Assembly: GCA_947247005.1 (NCBI GenBank)
Contig: OX365952.1
Span: 5,044,501 to 5,108,500, forward strand
DNA: 64,000 bases
Reading direction: 5' to 3'
From: Spisula solida
Lineage: Eukaryota > Mollusca > Bivalvia > Venerida > Mactridae
Below the pieces are notes generated by a model that was not told the origin of the DNA, made no database searches, and saw only the letters and a program-made list of their open reading frames with translations. Made by a program: the position numbers and the translations under genes. Shown here in pieces: positions 23,773 to 36,101 of the stretch (position 1 is the stretch's first letter; every line of letters begins with the position of its first letter).

Positions 23773-24045
23773 AGGGGCTGGTATTCACAAAGCATCTTAC
23801 GGAAAAACTTTATATTTTGACTTAGTGAATAACTGTTAAAAATTGAGCTGCACATATTTTACCTAGAAAATAAAAATAACCCATGTTTTTCTTTGTGATT
23901 ATTCTAGCTCTTTACATAATGCTTCTAAACAACGTAAAAAGTTGATAAACATGATTCACTTGTTTAGCTGATACACTTAAGGAAATTTTAAGATTTTAAG
24001 AAAATTCTAAGTTTTCCCTTAAGATGCTTTGTGAACACCATCCCT
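23773..24045. mobile_element. MITE with ends AGGGGCTGGTATTCACAAAG
   Basis: The left end AGGGGCTGGTATTCACAAAG then CATCTTACGGAAAA is matched inverted by the right end (TTTTCCCTTAAGATG, CTTTGTGAACACCATCCCT). About 35 bp pair with few mismatches. A related single end is visible at 54912 (CCAGGGGTGGTATTCA). Confidence 0.7.
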
Positions 24046-24142
24046 GATCAACAAATATGTTCCATTATAACCAGTATGCATGTCGATGGTGCACACAATC
24101 TCAACTAGTGGCTTATCAAAAACGATTTATTGTAAAGATATT

Positions 24143-24367
24143 TCGCTGGGTTAGAATTAGAAGGCGACAAGTACAAAATCAATATTTTGAGAAAACAAAA
24201 ACAACTGTCTGAAAACTACTCTTTATATTTATGGAAAAAAAGCTTTTAAACTTCAGTTTGGTCAACATGAATGTTCATGAAAATAGGCTCATAAGAAGCG
24301 CCTTGTTTTGATGGATATATATATAATCCAATTTCAAGCAGAAACACGACCTTATTCTAAGCCAGCG
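24143..24367. mobile_element. MITE family A copy 4
   Basis: Starts TCGCTGGGTTAGAATTAGAA and ends TTATTCTAAGCCAGCGA. It keeps the core 'ACTACTCTTTATATTTATGG' that is split by the piggyBac-like insertion in copy 1, so it serves as the empty-site comparison. Confidence 0.8.
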
Positions 24368-26737
24368 ATTAATGAAAACCTTAGAATTTTGGTGCAAAAT
24401 TTAACTACAATTGCTGAAAAATGTTCACCAACATTGGTAATCTTGCTGAAGAAAAACTATTCAAGAGCTGTACATGTATAGTTAAAATATATTTCATTGT
24501 AAAATTTCCAATACAAATACAATGAATCCAAAATACAACAGAGTAAAACAAGAGTTAGTTCCCTTTCTGATAGCATAAAATGTAAGGCAACAAATATATG
24601 TATACATATGCATGGAAATGGTCTAATATAAACATCACAGAGTCAAAATACATGTATATATATTAAAGTTACAACTATAATAAACACAACACAGTTTGGT
24701 CAATATATACAAATGTATAAATAATATTGATAATTATATTCAAGGTTAAATATTAAAATTTAGAACAGATATACATTTATTATAAAATCCTTGCATTAAA
24801 TATACATTCGTACAAATTTGATGAACATGAGTTAACCAATATCTCACTGGATCAAATATGCAATTAATCACAGTTGACCTAGTTTTAACGGACATAAGAT
24901 CAGATTTTAAGCAGAAACACTCATACAAGTTTCATGAAGATCATGCAAAGTATATAATCATACACAAACATTGCCATCCTTTAAAAACAAAAAGGGATTG
25001 TCAGTATTACAGTATATGAAACAAGAAGGCTGACGAGCCCTTCTGGCTTTCAACAGACAAATTACAATTAAACCCAATTAAGTGAGCAATTTTAAATTTG
25101 GTTTTTCTTAAACACGTTATGGAAACATGCAAACATTAAAAGGGCGCATGAACATATATTTCTAGGCTAGCATATATAAATATTAAACAAAGAACAATAA
25201 TTCTTAAATAATACAAATTTTCAAGGGTCCCAAAATCGAGTTTTCACAGTAAACAAATTGAAAATACTGTCAAACTAAACAAAAATTGATTTAACATTAT
25301 TCAATCAATAATCAATCAATAATTAATCAATCACTCAATTAAATAAAACAACAAAATCTTCAGTGTGAATATTATTATTAATATTAAAGAAAAGCCAATC
25401 TAGAAACAATAATTATAGTACCAAATACTTTATATATAAACATTTTGTTGAATTTGATCACGGATGTGTTTTGAGTATTTTATAGACATCGTGTTTGGAC
25501 ATCTGCCCTAAGATTATCTTATAAGATTAGATTATAAGTTAAGTGTATCAGAATATAACAAACAGTCTGAATTATTGTACCTTGATTGTGTTTACATAAG
25601 ATATGATTTAGACAGATCTAGCACATAACAGCGTCAGTTTACAAGCTGTATGCAAGAAAAGACTAAAGTTGAAATCAATTTCAGTATTTTTTATACAAAT
25701 GTTTTTTGATTGTGCATCGTTTATGACTATGAGTGCCGCAGCTCTTCTATAAAATTTTGGTTTTCTCAGAGAACTGCCCTTAAGTTTATGTACACGAAGC
25801 GCTTTGTTACTGGTTAACTAGCCTTCTGGATTGAGGTGTATGGAATTTCAGGTTTATTTCTTTAACCTCAACAATTCTAAAGCTGCCGTCACCATTTCAA
25901 TAACTGCATCATTTATATTCAAAATACTTTATCTTAATTGATAAACTGAACTATATATGGCAAGAAGTTTATAATGGAAGATTTGTATTGTCAAGGTGTT
26001 TCAATGGAAGATAGAATGGAATCTCTATGTCCAGTGAATACATTAACGCAAGTAATAAATCACACTACTGTAAACTGACACATTTCACAAGGCTAAAATT
26101 TCACTAATTTATTATTATTAAGTTGATAGGGAGATTAAATTTTCAAAAACATTTAACTTCAGAGAATTAAAACTATTAAAATCCCACATTTTTTGTGAGG
26201 TCAAAATTTGCAAAATCCTATGCGAGACTGAATTTTCGTGAACTTTAAGCTTTAGAGAATCATTAAAACGACTTCCTCCATTTTATTATGATTGTTTTAG
26301 TCCACAAACATTTTTTAGGGAAAGTTATCAAATATAGTGAAAATAAAACCCTCGCAAAATTTTCAGATTTTTAGTTGATCAAATACAAAGTATTTAGAGA
26401 TCAGTAAATCCAATATATATTCGATTCGGAGATGCAATTTATCATCCGAGAGTAAATGTTTATCGATTTGCAACTATAAGCTTCAAAGAAAATCTTCTAT
26501 ACAATAAATGACGCAGCAGAGATAGTGTGATCCATTAAAGGTAAAATAGAATGAAAACTATAAGATCAAAGGTACTGTACTCCTTACAGATGTATGAACA
26601 ATTTTCAATGTAAGCGGTGAGAAAAGTAAGAATTCTATTATTTTAATAATAACTACCTACAGTGAGACTGCGAGGTACAGTTTAGAAAGTGTTTAAGACT
26701 GTTTATAATTAAGTTATCAGTTATATGGACCTAATTG
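24368..26737. other. Intergenic, no gene seen
   Basis: About 2.4 kb, AT-rich, with an ATCAATCA-type microsatellite near 25300-25340. Stretches around 26060-26240 resemble a decayed family B MITE ('CTACTGTAAACTGACACATT', 'GTGAACTTTAAG'). No coding exon is supported. Confidence 0.45.
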
Positions 26738-26902
26738 TACACCACAGTCGCCAGAGAGGTCTTTCACAGAGCAGCAACCTCCCTTAATTAGGCAACATAA
26801 ATTATTTTGTTCCAGAAGTAATTACTTACTATAAACCTCTCTAGAACAACAACCTCTGTAAAACAACCAGACTTTGTGTTTCCCAATGGGTGTTGCACTG
26901 TA
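26738..26902. mobile_element. MITE family D copy
   Basis: Ends 'GGTGTTGCACTGTA', with internal 'AACCTCTCTAGAACAACAAC' and 'CCTCTGTAAAACAAC', as in 11404-11584. The left end is diverged. Confidence 0.5.
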
Positions 26903-27057
26903 TAATTTATTGTGTGTATACAGCTACTTTTACAGAGTGAATAAGTTTACAATATTACAAATTAATTTATATATTTATACCAATTCAGGAGATGGAGGGG
27001 ATAATATTTCGTTTATATTTGATTACTGCATTTAAATAGTCGTTCAGTTATTTTAGT

Positions 27058-27305
27058 CAGGGGTGTCTACAAGGACCGAATTAAAAATTAGTAAAATGGT
27101 ATGAGGCAGACCATTTTTGCCAAACAAGAGGCCTTCAATTACCTTGCTATTAAAGAAAATCCTTCAGAGCAGATGAAATTAACCATAACTTTGCCATTTC
27201 TTGAGATATTTTCATCAAATAACTTTTTTGGTCAGAAGACATTGCTCTTTGAGGAATGATAAATCCTGAATTTGGGATATTATCAGTAAAATTTTGACAC
27301 CCCTG
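27058..27305. mobile_element. MITE family E copy 2 (ends CAGGGGTGTC, duplication TTTAGT)
   Basis: Perfect 10-bp inverted ends CAGGGGTGTC / GACACCCCTG bound 248 bp, flanked by exact TTTAGT at 27052-27057 and 27306-27311. The 76-aa minus-strand frame here is a shadow of the element. Confidence 0.85.
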
Positions 27306-27311
27306 TTTAGT

Positions 27312-28136
27312 ATCACCACTATTTAAAGGGCCAGTCAGATTCACTCTTTTGCTTAAGAGACACTGACTTTGTGAACACAATGTTCTTATAGACTCCTACA
27401 CCTACCTACTGCCAGGTACCTGTTATCTAGCTGCAGGCCATGGCAACTCACCCAACCAATCATATGTTTTAAAATAGCAGTCATAGCTAATTATAAGCAT
27501 TAACTTATTTGTTCGTGAAATTGAGGCCAGACCCCTACAGGGATTCTTACCTTCAACTCCAAAAGCAGAAGTCTTAAACACTTGGCCTTGGAAGACAGTA
27601 TTACGTCTATATATATATAATTATAATAAATTACAGATAGCTTCAATCATTCTATAACCTGCTTTCATGTGAATCAAGTTACTTTTTGAAGTTGACACAT
27701 TGTCAAGAATAGTTATTTGACCTTGGCAGGGCTAGGTATCTGAGGTAATATATCAGGTTATGTGTCAGGTGTTACCTTTAATGTCAGTGATCAATAGTTG
27801 ATTATATTGATGATAATTAAAGACTTAATAATTGACATACATCAAGCTAGGCCACCACAAGGAATAATTTGTTAATCGACCAATCCTCGAAGGTAGATAA
27901 AGGGAGTTAACTCTTGGCTAACAACATTATCAACTTTAACGATAAAATTAATCCGCAGGCTAGTGAATATTTCAAAGTTACGTGTAGGTTTGAGTTATAG
28001 ATCATATTTTTGTCACAATAAATCGAGCAAACCTTGAAGGTAGATAAAGGGATGTAACTCTCGACTGACAACATTATATCACCCTTAATCCATATACTAA
28101 TGTTCTATCAGAGAGATTTGGTAGTAAATGATTGAT
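27312..28136. other. Intergenic, no gene seen
   Basis: A short duplicated phrase (GAAGGTAGATAAAGGGA...TAACTCT at about 27889 and 28035) is the only structure seen. Confidence 0.45.
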
Positions 28137-28522
28137 TGTTTAAAGCCCCATTATCTCTCCCAAAACGTTTTTCCAATCATCCAGTTAATACAAGGAATTA
28201 GGAAGTTTTTCACAAATGACCAATAATAAACCACAGAATGTTAAATGTATCTGTCCAAACAGTATGCCAAAAATCTCATTTAAGTAATATGTATAGAAGA
28301 CAAAATACTATTGTTGCAAGAGTTGCATCCCTTAGACTATAAATCATGTGTTTATTGTTTACAATTTGTTATTTTGTCTACAAACCAACTAGAGACTGTA
28401 TTAAGTTTTCTTCCATCTTATGACATTTTCCACCATTGAGACTCCAATAAAGTGCTCAGATTATGCACCATTCTGCAGATAGGTTACCAAGTTATTGCTT
28501 TTTGAAATAGCTGTGAAACACA
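28137..28522 (+). repeat. Dispersed about 400-bp repeat family C, copy 1
   Basis: Starts 'TTTAAAGCCCCATTATCTCT' and runs through 'TTCCAATCATCCAGT', 'ATGCCAAAAATC', 'GACAAAATACTATT', 'TTCTTCCATCTTATG' and 'AGGTTACCAAGTTA'. The same order is found at 43210-43608 and, reversed, at 56500-56870. The ends do not pair well, so its class is open. Confidence 0.75.
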
Positions 28523-29282
28523 AAATTTGTGAGTTAAAATTATTTTAGGTTGATTGTGATTATTTAGCTCTTGCAATTTATATTAATCACTTTCGACACC
28601 ATTCCAAGGAAAATACTTGGCAACAGACATGTAATAGTGGCATGAATTGACAAGGCACTAGATTTAAACAAGGCACTACGTAATCATGTGACAATATTCA
28701 TAGAACTGATGACAGTTAAAGAACATGAAATGTTAAAACACAACACAAAATTGCTTACAATCGAAGCTGAATACATTACATTTGATGGAATTTACCTGTG
28801 GTATAAATTTCTCTAAAATCCGTTCTCGAAAATTTAACATTTGTGATAGAATGATCGACTTGAAGGACCCAGAGAAAACATATTGCCAGCACACTGCAGC
28901 ATTCATTTCATGATTAATGACAACAACAACATTTATAATATACCGGTATAAGGTAAGATGCCTACGACACAAAACAACAATACTCACTCGGACATACAAT
29001 TATTTAAACATATGACACATTTTCATTAAAGCGTATGCTGATTCTATTATGCAAACAAAAATTTGTAACATACCCTTTGACTAAATAGACCCCTATGTAT
29101 AAACACTTTATTCTGTAGAGCCCTAACTAATTTCCAACAGTATAAACTATTCAGATAGGGGACAAGTAACAGTCTGTATACCAACTTCATATCATTAAGT
29201 AGAAAATTACTTTTTTAAATATTGTTTTAAGTCCCTGACTGGTCAACATATGAAGACTACCCAGTCACATTATCCTAAAACT
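28523..29282. other. Intergenic, no gene seen
   Basis: No splice-bounded frames; the 88-aa minus-strand frame at 28733-28999 has no domain and no supporting splice or start context. Confidence 0.4.
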
Positions 29283-29415
29283 AACTATGCTGAGTGTCAA
29301 GCCAGGGAGATATACCATTTGTAACAACTTTGGTATTTCACAGCTTGGGATCGAACCTGAGAACCTCTTGCACTTGAAGCAGATGTTCTACCACCTGGCC
29401 AATGAGGAGGATGTC
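29283..29415 (-). mobile_element. tRNA-derived SINE head, minus strand
   Basis: On the minus strand it reads 'CATTGGCCAGGTGGTAGAAC' (A-box region) and 'CAGGTTCGATCCCAAGCTG' (B box). It is the same family as 8371 and 37205. Confidence 0.6.
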
Positions 29416-29617
29416 TAAAGACAACGGTATATAAGTAAGTAAATAGATAGATTGAGTTAAGTGTTAAACCAGATATTATTAATCATTGCCATATAAAGTT
29501 GCTTATTTATTATATCAGGCCTGGTACATGTTATTAGCAACAACGCAAAACATTTATACACAGCAGGGAAGCACATATTGAGCAAGATGATGTTGGATAT
29601 ATATATATATATATTTA

Positions 29618-30074
29618 CAGTCAACTCTTGTTATCTCGACTCGCTTATATCAAAGTTTTCGTTATGTCTTAAGTTTTTTGAAAATCCCGATTTCGTCTCA
29701 TGTCTATATGAAATCTTGCCACCTATCTCAAAGTTTTCAAAGTCCGGATTAACTAATTTGCACCTAAAATCTATTGTTCAACTCGAAGTTGGGTTGTATC
29801 TCAAATGTACAAAATCTTTGATTTACCTGTAATTTTCACATTGTTGATCAATTAAGTGTGTGCATCAATTTGCACAAGCATGCCTCATGCAGCTTTGAGT
29901 TGCAATCTAATTCTAATAATAAAAATAATTTAAAAAACGGGAAAATATTGACATGATAAAACCCATACCGTGACTTCGATCGGAGCAAAATGGCTCCTGA
30001 ACTTATCTCGAATTTTCATCATGTCAAAGTTATTTTTACGGGCCCAAAGAATTCGAGATAACGAGAGTTGACTG
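29618..30074. mobile_element. Tc1/mariner-type MITE, copy 1 (ends CAGTCAACTC)
   Basis: The left end CAGTCAACTCTTGTTATCTC is paired inverted with GAGATAACGAGAGTTGACTG, each flanked by TA (29616 and 30075). The interior alternates TTCGAGAT/ATCTCGAA words. The frame at 29578-29832 is repeat-derived. Confidence 0.8.
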
Positions 30075-30539
30075 TATATGGAAGACAAAGATTCAATTTA
30101 TCCTCATTGGTATATACTTCTACATCTACAATATACACCCCCGCCCTTTCTAATAAATTATCAGACACTTCTTAGCCAGGAAAACCCTAGTTGCCAATAA
30201 AAGATGGCCGACTATTCGAAGCAAGGGAGGTAATATTGTACTAGGAACTATGTATAATAACGCTATGCTATTGTGACATGATGCATTCATATATACCATT
30301 CATTCAAACAACACAGTCAATAAAATATATACATAATAAGGATTTCATAAACAAGCAAACCGGTAATAATAATGAAAACAATAACAGTTATTGTTTAAGG
30401 AGTCTAAATCACTAAAATCTGAGTCACTTTGACATGACAACCAAATATTGGCAAAGGCACAGGACACAAATCTATGATTGGTGATGAGTCATAATACAAA
30501 CAACGAGTTGGTTGTTTCTTAGTGTCATCTAAAAACGGA
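30075..30539. other. Intergenic, nothing recognised
   Basis: Between a MITE and a minisatellite; no coding or paired repeats seen. Confidence 0.4.
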
Positions 30540-31055
30540 CATTGAAAATCGACCAATGATAATACAGCATATTGATAATAGACCAATGGTAATGCAGCAT
30601 AATGAAAATAGACCAATAGCAATGCAGCAAATTGATAATATAGACCAATGGTAATATAAAACATTGAAAATAGGCCAATGTTAATGTGTCACATTGAAAA
30701 TAGACCAATGGTAATGTGTCACATTGAAAATAGACCAATGGTAATGTAACACGTTGAAAATAGACCAACAGTAATGTGTCACATTGAAAATAGACCAACA
30801 GTAATGTGTCACATTGAAAATAGACCAATCCTGGTAATGTGTCACATTGAAAATAGACCAATCCTGGTAATGTAACACATTGAAAATAGACCAATCCTGG
30901 TAATGTAACACATTGGAAATAGACCAATCCTGGTAATGTGTCACATTGAAAATAGACCAATCCTGGTAATGTGTCACATTGAAAATAGACCAATCCTGGT
31001 AATTGTGTCACATTGAAAATAGACCAATCCTGGTAATGTAACACATTGAAAATAG
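30540..31055. repeat. Minisatellite, 30-33-bp units
   Basis: Units consist of CATTGAAAATAGACCAAT followed by (CCT)GGTAATG and TGTCA or TAACA, repeated about 16 times. The 33-bp and 30-bp versions are multiples of three, so two minus-strand frames (178 and 98 aa) stay open as repetitive peptides. They have no start context and no non-repeat part, so they are not called as genes. Confidence 0.9.
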
Positions 31056-31343
31056 AGGTTGACACTGAAGATTGGGCTTGCCCAACTGTGTCACTTGTGA
31101 AACATAGTTGTTATAATTAATATGTTTGACTTCAAAATAACTATACAACACACACTAGGGTAAAGCTAAACCCCTACACACAGATGCACACATCCACACT
31201 TGTGGGGGGGAATGAAGTTATAATTTATTGCACATACAATGGACATATTCTAATGAGAGATTCTGAATGATAGAACAAAAATATGCAAAAATTGTTAAAG
31301 CAACAATTTGATATTATGTGGTGTAATAATACAGGTGGGTAAA

Positions 31344-32070
31344 ATCAGTAGAGGGCCATAATGGCCTAGTTCGCTCACCTCAGTACCATGTCTACCTATG
31401 TAAACATGTCCAAGCCCCGCCCCTGGCAGCCGTTATTTTTTAACAAATCAACACAGAATTTAGAAATTTGGGACAGGGTCAGTCAAGGAACATTCCTGTG
31501 GAATTATATTAAAATCAAGCCAACAGTTTCTGAGAAGAAGATTTTAAAAGTTTTCTTTATAGCCATATAGTGGAAACTAGCTCCGCCCCTGGCAGCCATG
31601 TTTTTAACCAATCAACATTAAAATTAGGAATTTTGTAGACAGTCAGCTAAGGAACATTCATGTGGAATTATTTTCAAATCAGAAAAGCAGTTTCTGAGAA
31701 AAAGATTTTTGAAGTTTTCTATATAGCCATATAGTGGAAAATAGCTCAACATCGGACGGTGTTTTTTAAACAATCAAGAATAAAATTAGGAAATTGTTAG
31801 AGGGCCACTCAAGAAACATTTCTGTCAAATTATATTGAAATCGGGCCAGAAGTTTCTCAGAAGAAGATTCTCAAAGTTCTTATTGAGAAATACTTAAGCC
31901 CCGCCCCCTGGAATCTGAAAGAGGACCATCCTAGCATCATTCCAGTGAAGTTTCATCAAAATTGGCCAAGTAGTTTATAAGGAGAAGATGTTTGAAAAAA
32001 TTGTTGACGACGGACGGACGGACACAGACCGATCACAATAGCGCACACTGAGCACTCAGGTGAGCTAAAA
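31344..32070 (+). repeat. Large dispersed repeat with three internal degenerate copies
   Basis: Starts 'AGGGCCATAATGGCCTAGTT CGCTCACCT' (read as two adjoining parts) and ends 'CACTCAGGTGAGCTAAAA'. Within it, a unit of about 150-170 bp recurs three times ('CCCCTGGCAGCC', 'GGAACATTC..GTGGAATTAT', 'CAGTTTCTGAGAA'). It closes with 'GACGGACGGACGGACAC'. This arrangement is typical of an abundant bivalve repeat. The 60-aa frame at 31388 is within it. Confidence 0.6.
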
Positions 32071-32374
32071 ATCTTACAAATGTTTTTATTCCAAAAATTA
32101 AATTATTCATGTCAATTAATATTATGTACGGTTTCTTAAGCTACAATCCATTTAATTATTTGTTATTTCCTATGCTTTACAATGTCAATGCTGGTCACAA
32201 ATGATCTCCCTTTAAATAATATAATAGGCCTTTTTGACAGGCTGTTTCGTGGAGCAGGTTACAGTCTGGTTCCCGTTCTAATTTTACAGTTGTATTACTG
32301 TAGTAGTGCTGTAATTGTGGGGATGGAAACCAGGCTAAAACTTGCTTCAGGAAACGGCCCAGTCGAAAAGGCCT

Positions 32375-32490
32375 AATAATTATTTATTCACAAATTGACC
32401 TCCCTTTGTATAATATAATTATTTATTCACAAATTACTCCCCTTTGTATAATATAATAATTATCCATTCACAAATTATCTCCCTCGGATC
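32375..32490. repeat. Three tandem copies of a roughly 43-bp unit
   Basis: 'TTATTTATTCACAAATT' followed by '(G)AC(C)TCCCTTTGTATAATATA' occurs three times, the last diverged. Confidence 0.75.
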
Positions 32491-32661
32491 AACAATATTT
32501 CTTGGTTATAAAACAAACAAATCACAAAAACAGGTATAACACTATTTAACCGAGACTCATTATTCCTCGGCAGCTTGATTTTTTTTAATTGCCGAGCATA
32601 GCCTTTATTTGCCAGTCAACTTTCTGCTGAAATAAGGCAGGCATATATGCGCTACAGAGGT

Positions 32662-32980
32662 GCTACAACCTTTCCAGATAGACTCTCTGTAAAGCAAAAT
32701 GCCTCTATAACAGTACTTTAAAACTTTCCCATAGCTGATATTTACCCTAACCTCTGTAGAGCAACAACTTCTATACAATGGCCAAAAATTTCAGCTCCAA
32801 CAGAGTGTTCCTCTACCAAGGTTGTACTGAACAAACAGAGTGTTCCTCTACCAAGGTTGTACTGAACAAACAGAGTGTTCCTCTACCAAAGTTGTACTGA
32901 ACAAACAGAGTGTTCCTCTACCAAGGTTGTACTGAACAAACAAGAGTGTTCCTCTACCAAGGTTGTACTGAACAACCATT
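32662..32980. repeat. MITE family D copy whose right end is a 35-bp tandem array
   Basis: The MITE-like part (32662-32830) has the 'AGAGGTGCTACAACCTTTCC' and 'CCTCTGTAGAGCAACAAC' words. Its right end is repeated about four to five times as a 35-bp unit (ACAAACAGAGTGTTCCTCTA then CCAAGGTTGTACTGA). Confidence 0.75.
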
Positions 32981-34301
32981 AGTACTAAAATATCACATCT
33001 GATGTTTCTGTAGACAAGCATAGACTACATATATATGCTCGGAGTCTCAATCCAATTGTGTTTATCAGTATGGATAAAGCTACAATACACAACAACTTAA
33101 TATACTATAGCACGGAGAATTTGACCTGATCCAGACCTTTATGTATGATTATATTACAAGGGTCTTGCATTGAATATATAAATTTTCCACAGGCAAATCA
33201 TGTAACATCCGTTCATTTGATTTGTGTTGGCATTACAACCTGAGCGTCTTCCAGCTTATTACATACAACCATGGTTATAAACATAGACAAGATATCATGT
33301 GTTAAGTTATGCTAATAGAAGGTCGAGAGTCGAGTCAAATTCTCCGTGCTATAACTGTGGAGCAATAATAAATATAGAAATACACAACACATGAAATTAT
33401 TGTAATATATGTACCGGTATACAAACACAACAAATGGAAAATATATTTATATAAACACAAAAAACTCATGTTGAGAACCAATGTATCTAAATCTCTACAG
33501 AAGAGCCCGCCTACAAGTGATGGATGCTCGACTTTCTCATACTTGATAGTACCCTTGCTCATCTGTGAGTGAAAATTCTATGAGTAACAAGGGCAGATAC
33601 CTCATAAATGTAAGTCGCAGGGTTACCAGCCTTGTCTGTATGGACTCCCATGTGATGGTGAATAACTATGTTGAGATTCAAGTGGATACCTTTAATAAAC
33701 TTCGAGAAAATGACTCTTGACAATAAAATTAACCAACACACACACCCATGCACACGATCCTGTCACGACAATAGCTCAACTTTTTTTCTTCGAAAGTGGA
33801 GCTTCAAATTACTACTTCTAGTTTGTTTGATTGTCAAAGAGAGAAAATACATTCAGTCTCACTATATGTCTATACATTAAATACATACTGTAAAATCATT
33901 TGTGGGAGTTAAATTTCGCTGATTCTTGGGTTGAACTCAACCATGAAATCTAATTCCCATGATTTATAAACTCCCCAATAATAGAACAAGGTTTTATCCT
34001 TCCATGTCTTGCAATACCCCAAATTACGACCTCCACAAAATCGCATTTTTACAAAAATTCAACAAAAAATCTGTGATTTTACAGTAAAATTTAGGGGTTA
34101 CCTTTGGACCTTTAACTAATATTTTGACACCTAAACTAGACCAAAAGATGAGTATTTTATACATCAATTGTGGAGTGCCTTTACCCAAAACAGAACAAAA
34201 CTATTTCATCCCAGGTACATAGTTCAACAGGGGTAAGGAGAGAGGGTCATTATAGGCTAAGCCTATTGCCCAATCCTATTTCATTAGAAATAAAATATAT
34301 A
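32981..34301. other. Intergenic, no gene seen
   Basis: A decayed family B-like region around 33888-34090 ('TACTGTAAAATCATTTGTGG', 'CTGTGATTTTACAGTA') is the only repeat recognised. Open frames on both strands at 33335-33880 lack domains. Confidence 0.4.
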
Positions 34302-34977
34302 CAGTCAACTTTCGTTATCTCGAATTTCACGGGACCATGGAAATAACTTCGACATAACAAAAATTCGAGATAGAATTTTCGGCTTCAAAGTTGCAAGTTT
34401 ACTAATTTCTGTCATTTTACGGGTCGCGGCCATATTGCTACGTCGTCAGAACGATATTCGTGAGAAATGCTTAATTTGATATTTATGTACATGTATTTCT
34501 CTTTAATCATTATTTTTACAAACAATTGTTTGAGATGACATGTTAATTGATGTTTGGACGCAACTCGAATTTTCATAAAAAAAGTCATGTTTGTGCAAAT
34601 TGTTGCAAACAAATACTTGCTCAACAATGGTAGGCGCGAAAATTACAGGTAAATCGAAGCATTGATACTGGCGAGGCGTGCAAAACATTTGACACTAGTC
34701 GGAAACAATCAGAATTCGACCCGACTTCGAGTTTAACAATACAATTAACAGAATACAGAAAGAAAAAAAAACAATACAATTAACATGCAAATTAGTTATT
34801 TGGGACCAAATAAATAATTCGAGATAACGAAAAATTCGAGCCGAATTCGAGCCTTAACTTCGAGATAGGTCTCGAGATATCATATAGACATAGAAGGAGA
34901 AAAATCGGGACTTGAAAAAAACTTCGACATAACGGAAAATTTGATATAAGCGAGTTCGAGTTAACGAGAGTTGACTG
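34302..34977. mobile_element. Tc1/mariner-type MITE, copy 2 (ends CAGTCAACTT)
   Basis: Ends CAGTCAACTTTCGTTATCTC and GTTAACGAGAGTTGACTG, each flanked by TA (34300 and 34978). It is rich in TTCGAGAT and TTCGACATAAC words. It is larger than the copy at 29618 because of a central insert. Minus-strand frames at 34412-34688 lie in the insert and show no domain. Confidence 0.8.
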
Positions 34978-35148
34978 TATTAAATAAAACTAACAGTATT
35001 ACCTCAACAAACTCAACATGTATATTACCTCATACACATAGTACTATGGGTTATACAGTGAGCAGGGGCTCCATTTGAATTAGAAGTAGGGGTTTAGACC
35101 GTTGAAATTTCCAAAAAGCCACATTTTGACCCTCACGATTTTGGTTTT

Positions 35149-35683
35149 AAAGGGACTGCCTCACGTATTGGTGTATTGCAAAAATTGTCAAATATTTGCG
35201 TAATTTTGGTATAGTTGCCTGTATATCCCATAAACAACCACACTGACATCTAAAATAACTTGAGAAACTTTGGCTTTTTGTAGTTATTTAGTATTTTAAC
35301 ATCAAAAATTCTAAAGGGTATTAATACCCTATAGAACTAGCACTACTATTACTTGAATTGCCTGAAATTTGTTTGCATTTGATGAAAACGAATCGAAAAC
35401 GAACCAAATACCTAACTGATGTTTACGCTGTAGTTTGTTGATGTTACAGTACAATCATGTGTGAATTACATAATTCACAAAGCATGTTGGAAGGAAACTT
35501 AGCGATTTTTTTTCAAGAAAAAAATTCTCAGTGGGCGATATCGAAAAAGGTTTAAAATTGCTTATTTGCACCAAATCTTTCATAAAGCAACCGTCAGTGG
35601 CTTTCTATTATATCAATACTTGGTAAGGTTGGAAAATCACGATATACAAAAATTTTAGCCCAATCTGTGAGGCAGCACTTTCA
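35149..35683. mobile_element. MITE with ends AAAGGGACTGCCTCACGTAT
   Basis: The left end AAAGGGACTGCCTCACGTATTGG pairs with the right end CCCAATCTGTGAGGCAGCAC and TTT, inverted, with about 19 of 23 positions matched. The interior is AT-rich without a transposase frame. Confidence 0.7.
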
Positions 35684-35739
35684 AAATCAAGGGGTATTTT
35701 GACTTTAAATTGATAAAATTCATACCACCAAAAATTACT

Positions 35740-35936
35740 TTGCCACAATCACAAAATGGTTATGTGTTTTGTCACCCTCATGAAGTGGTGAAAACATATT
35801 TTTCTACCTTAAAAGTGGCGAAAATGTCGTTTACAACCCTCATGAAGTGGAAAAATGTTTGCCACCCACACACATACCCTCACAGAGTGGAGAAAATGTA
35901 TTTTGGCACACTCACAAAGTGGCGAAAAATGTAAGT
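35740..35936. repeat. Degenerate 40-45-bp tandem repeat beside the Ly6-type gene's 3' end
   Basis: 'CACCCTCATGAAGTGG' and variants ('CACAGAGTGGAGAAAATG', 'CTCACAAAGTGGCGAAAA') recur four to five times. The array ends about 10 bp from the stop codon of the minus-strand gene, so it would lie in its 3' UTR. The 74-aa plus-strand frame is repeat-driven. Confidence 0.7.
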
Positions 35937-35946
35937 ATATATATAA

Positions 35947-36101
35947 CTATGCATATGGGTCTGGCAGTATCTGTACTGTGTCCTCCTCTGTACTGTTAGA
36001 TGAATGCACCGATCTGTAGGCTGTAGTATTATATTGTGTACGAGGTAACTCTGCTTTCTCCTTGTTCCTTACTGAACGGATCACAATAAATACAGCAACA
36101 C
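35947..36101 (-). CDS. Ly6-type gene exon 6 (rest of TM helix, cytoplasmic tail, stop)
   Basis: Acceptor TTATTCCAG, then GT completing a serine codon, then VAVFIVIRSVRNKEK and a Ser/Thr/Tyr-rich tail ending DPYA and TAG (35947-35949). Its first bases are the template of the 34-bp array that follows at higher coordinates. Confidence 0.85.

Noticed and set aside
30529..31065. 178-aa and 98-aa minus-strand open frames
   Set aside because: They are made wholly of a minisatellite whose units are divisible by three.
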